Shown here: piece after piece, positions 60,801 through 64,000 of the stretch
Numbering within the stretch: position 1 is the first letter of the stretch
Layout of the letters: each line of letters starts with the position of its first letter
DNA from: Sphagnum compactum
Taxonomy: Eukaryota > Bryophyta > Sphagnopsida > Sphagnales
DNA: 64,000 nucleotides
Reading direction: 5' to 3'
NCBI GenBank assembly: GCA_965153455.1
Contig: OZ234495.1
Location: 21,324,875 to 21,388,874, forward strand
The notes under the pieces: generated by a model
The model's database searches: none
What the model was told of the DNA's origin: nothing
What the model saw: only the letters and a program-made list of their open reading frames with translations
Made by a program: the position numbers and the translations under genes

Positions 60801-62963
60801 CGATTTGAAACTTGGACTTAATGACAAAATTGGTTTAGAAAAGGAAGCCCAGGTGAAGGCTCGACCAACAAGAAGGTTTGTTCCACTTTAGATGGGGGCT
60901 TGGAATGGGGAGTATTATTTTCAGCTGAAAAGTTGCTGAGGCTGAGCTCAGACTTGCTGATGCTTGGTCACGACAGTTTGATTTTGTTACAACAATATTC
61001 AAGAGTCTTGGTCTCACTCAATTTATTCATCCTGGCAAATTTTACCTGTTCGCAGTGGCAAGACAATAGAGCTCGACGATGTCACATTTCACCAGTGTGT
61101 CAATTTGACAAGATTCAACACAGAAAAGACAGTGAGCTTTGTTCCACCTGATGGAGAGTTCGAGCTGATGAAGTGAGTTGCCTTTCCTTTTGGTCAACTT
61201 CTTTCTAAGACCAAGAGGCAGGCATAAGTATTATGAGTTGCTCAGTTGGCTGGTGATTACATAGTGCATGAGGTTTTAATTCCAGGACGATGTGCTTAAA
61301 TCTTTTGACCATCTAGCATGTTGATAGATGTTGGCAAAGCTAGGGTTTCTGTATAGCGGTGCATATCTCGTCATATTCTCCTATGAGGCGCCATGTTTGT
61401 CTTTCTCTTTTTGGGCTTTGCAACACCCAATAGTTTCTGGAACCATGTCACAGGTATCGAATCACAGAGGGTATAAATCTACCATTCCGGGTGCTTCCTA
61501 GCATTAAAGAGTTGGGCCGGACACGGATGGAGGTCAATGTCAAGGTGTGTAATAATATAGTTATGTATGACTTTCCATTGTGCTTAGTCCTTGCCATCCT
61601 ACTGTCAAATGGAGTTCCTGGATCTAAAATCTTTTGGAAGGATTTTACATCTTGGTTTTGACTTAATCTTTGCAATTTTTGTAGCAAGATGCACCTCATA
61701 AGGTACATTGGTGCTGGCAAGTGGATGCTAGTCTGAATCAGGAGACCTCTGTACATTTTAATCTCCTTGTGGATTTGTTGAACTCCTGTGCAGCTTGAAA
61801 GTGCTGCATGGTAAGGGAGGGGGTCTCTAATCTGTTTAAATGTTTGTTTGAGGGCCACAGGTGAAGAGTGTATTTGGTGCCAAGATGTTTGCACTTGGGG
61901 TTGTGGTGAAGGTGCCAGTACCAAAGAACACAGCAAAGGCCAATTTCCAGGTGACAGCTGGCAAAGCTAAATACAATGCAGCACTTGACTGCTTGGTTTG
62001 GAAGTGAGATTTTCTTCCTTTCCATCCCTCCATTTCCTTCTGCACTAGTGATTTCCAGTCTCTCCTTTTGCCTATTCTTGTTGGAGGATTATGTATTTGA
62101 GGTTACATGGGTTTGCTATATCATCAACTGGAGTCTATATTGAAGCTGGATATCCAATCTCAATGGTTCTATAAGAGTAAAACTTTTTCGGTACAATAAT
62201 TTCAGATTCTTCTAGGATCAGGCATGATGACTTCAGTCACTTGAGTTCTGAATGGCCAATGTCCAAGGGATCACCATTCTGCTTTGATGTGCAGAGTTAG
62301 GAAATTTCCTGGACAAACAGAGCTGACAATGAGTGCCGAAGTTGAGCTCATTTCTACGATGGTAGAGAAGAAATCATGGACAAGACCCCCTATTCAAATG
62401 GAATTCCAGGTTTGTAGTCTCCTTGAGCACTTTGCACCTCATGTTTATTGAGTGGTGGCTATTTTTGTATTTAGGAGGTAAGCAGTTGCTCATCACTAGG
62501 TCATCCCTCAAAGTAATGATCAGGAGGCCTTAGACTTCCTTGCCCCCATGGAGAGACTTGTAGCAATGCTGGTTTGAAGTCTGGGTCTTGCACAAAATCA
62601 ATTGGAAACACAAAACCAGTACCTGTGTACTGTGTCTGTATGCTGGTCAATTGCACATCACAAGTTCAAGTTCCATTAACTATGAATTTCATTTCAACTG
62701 CAGGTTCCAATGTTCACTGCTTCTGGCCTACGAGTTCGCTTCTTGAAAGTAAGCGTTGACATGGGAATTTTTCTCTTGGAGTTCTTGTTATGTTGGGGAA
62801 TGTGGCCTATTCCAATGCAGACGTGAGATTACCAGCCATGGTAGACTGTTTTTGCTTACTGCTGTGGTGTGCATTGTGACAGGTTTGGGAGAAAAGTGGT
62901 TACAACACTGTTGAGTGGGTTCGTTACATTACCAGAGCTGGTTCGTATGAGATCCGGTGCTGA
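57849..62963 (+). CDS. AP2M: AP-2 complex subunit mu (clathrin adaptor), 13 exons, 439 aa
   Basis: Exons: 57,849-57,931; 58,401-58,578; 59,304-59,394; 59,832-59,926; 60,227-60,319; 60,438-60,486; 60,737-60,875; 61,056-61,172; 61,454-61,544; 61,861-62,003; 62,295-62,409; 62,704-62,748; 62,883-62,963. All are GT-AG and in phase (1320 nt), and the product is one residue longer than Arabidopsis AP2M (438). Residues 1 to about 140 are the longin-like domain starting [20 protein letters not shown]. Residues about 180-439 are the mu-homology domain ending RAGSYEIRC. The YxxPhi cargo pocket equivalents F182, D184 and W425 are present, as is the QVTG kinase site (T164) that opens the complex in animals. 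The protein selects Tyr-motif cargo at the plasma membrane for clathrin-mediated endocytosis. The linker around residues 150-156 (PQDSRPP) differs from the PKDKPVP type of angiosperms. The assignment to AP-2 rather than AP-1 rests on overall sequence. Confidence 0.96.
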
Positions 62964-64000
62964 GATTCCATTCCTTCTGGGTTTTGAAGAATTGTAGATG
63001 CTAACAAGGGTACTTCTGGCTAGGAAATTCTTGCTTTTCCCTTTGCATTGTATAAGGGTCACATCTGAGGTTCCTCATTTGTTGATGTATGTATGCCCCG
63101 CCTAGATAGGGGAGCTGCAGGGGTTCAGTGCTTGAACTTTTACAGTTCTCCTTCCCTAGATTGTTGCTGTCTATCTTTCTCCTGTTCTAGATTTGGTTAG
63201 TAGCAGCAGGTCAGTGTTTTGGCCAACAGCTTGGGTACATTGTCTGACAGTTGTGTACACTTAGGGCTATTGAGGTTTGGCATGTATGGTCCTTCATTCA
63301 GAGCAGGCTACCTGTAGGACATTCTGTCACTCAAGCTTCCATGTCAATTTGCAGTAGAAGTATCATAGAATGGTGTGCATGGGTTTTCATTCTGTGTTCC
63401 AGTCACATCTCAACTTAATGAATACATAGGCATCCTTCTGCAAGATGGCACACCTAGATCCTTTTGGAGATAGCTGACTCGAAAGCTCTCTTGTCAATTG
63501 TTCCCTCAGAATAAGGCAGAGAGTTGAGGTGGAGTTGGGTAGTCTGGTAATAGGCTGCAGTTTGGTGCCAGCCATTGTGCAATGTAGTTTCAGCAAGAGT
63601 ATATGCAAAGGTTTCCTGCATTGGTAGCAGTGAACAAATTTTCAGTTGGTAAAGTTTCTGCGTCCTCTCCAGGTAGTTGTCAGCTGGAGCAAGTAGTTGT
63701 GTGAGCTATCATAGATTCCATGAGTTAAGTTTTCTTCAGCTGGTACTGGAACTTTGGCAATATTGTATGGACCATCCAGAGTTGAAATTACTATCCTGTA
63801 GTTGGAAACAATTTTTGAGTTCAATCTAGATGCATTTGTTGAATATTTGTACCTGGAAATATATAAAAGTCCCATTATTTGAGGTTTACATTTATGTACT
63901 GAGTCATTTTCAGATTCAGAGTGCAGCTGTTCTATATATTCCCAGTCTAGGTGCAAATCCTTCAATGAGCTAACTTAATTCAGTTTCTTCATTCCATTCA
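62964..64000 (+). other. 3' flank of AP2M to the window edge
   Basis: The sequence after the AP2M stop stays of gene-like composition to the window edge. It may hold the 3' UTR and then either spacer or the start of another gene. Minus-strand frames at 63,965-63,642 (107 codons) and 63,608-63,387 (73 codons) have no recognisable domain. I call no gene. Confidence 0.4.

Noticed and set aside
61448-61936. 162-codon minus-strand open frame
   Set aside because: It is antisense to AP2M exons 9 and 10 and has no domain of its own.

Overview
This is a eukaryotic nuclear window, almost certainly from a land plant. The evidence is an AP-2 mu adaptin gene and an RSZ-type SR splicing-factor gene, both with plant-type sequence and GT-AG introns. 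There is also a Cys-rich metallothionein-like gene, a CACTA (EnSpm) transposon with perfect hallmarks, and a Ty3/gypsy gag relic. The spacing of about one gene per 10-20 kb, the very AT-rich intergenic DNA and the gene structures would suit a bryophyte or another seedless plant, but the sequence alone does not fix the lineage.

Layout. 1-5.6 kb: AT-rich DNA with an element-like block (1436-5580). The block is bounded by an inverted GGGTGAAAGCA end motif, has poly-G runs just inside both ends, and holds stop-ridden open frames including a RING-H2-spaced zinc finger. 7.24-7.6 kb and 16.7 kb: two copies of a MITE family. 13.9-15.6 kb: a three-exon Cys-rich gene (+), 119 aa. 16.2-16.4 kb: a short tandem repeat. 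17.8-19.1 kb: a very AT-rich block with inverted GGTGAAAGCA ends. 19.5-21.5 kb: a decayed gypsy gag (-). 21.6-25.2 kb: a complete non-autonomous CACTA element with a 3-bp target duplication, a 25/50-bp minisatellite and a nested 1.2-kb insertion. 25.2-32 kb: AT-rich, with a strong hairpin at 31.7 kb. 32-35.7 kb: the RSZ gene (-) and a 0.9-kb tandem duplication covering its 3' flank. 36-44.7 kb: AT-rich, no gene recognised. 44.75-46.9 kb: a two-exon gene (-) for a small 81-aa protein with one hydrophobic segment. 47-57.5 kb: AT-rich, with a threefold tandem repeat at 55.2-55.6 kb. 57.85-62.96 kb: the complete 13-exon AP2M gene (+).

The four genes are independently transcribed and do not form a functional cluster. 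AP2M acts in clathrin-mediated endocytosis, RSZ in pre-mRNA splicing, and the Cys-rich protein probably in metal binding; the 81-aa protein has no assigned role here. Exon boundaries were built by hand from GT-AG sites, reading-frame continuity and family knowledge. They agree in phase throughout but are not backed by transcript data. I did not find a convincing new biological system. The best leads are the composite CACTA locus, the repeat-built Cys-rich protein, the duplicated RSZ 3' flank and the hairpin at 31.66-31.78 kb.
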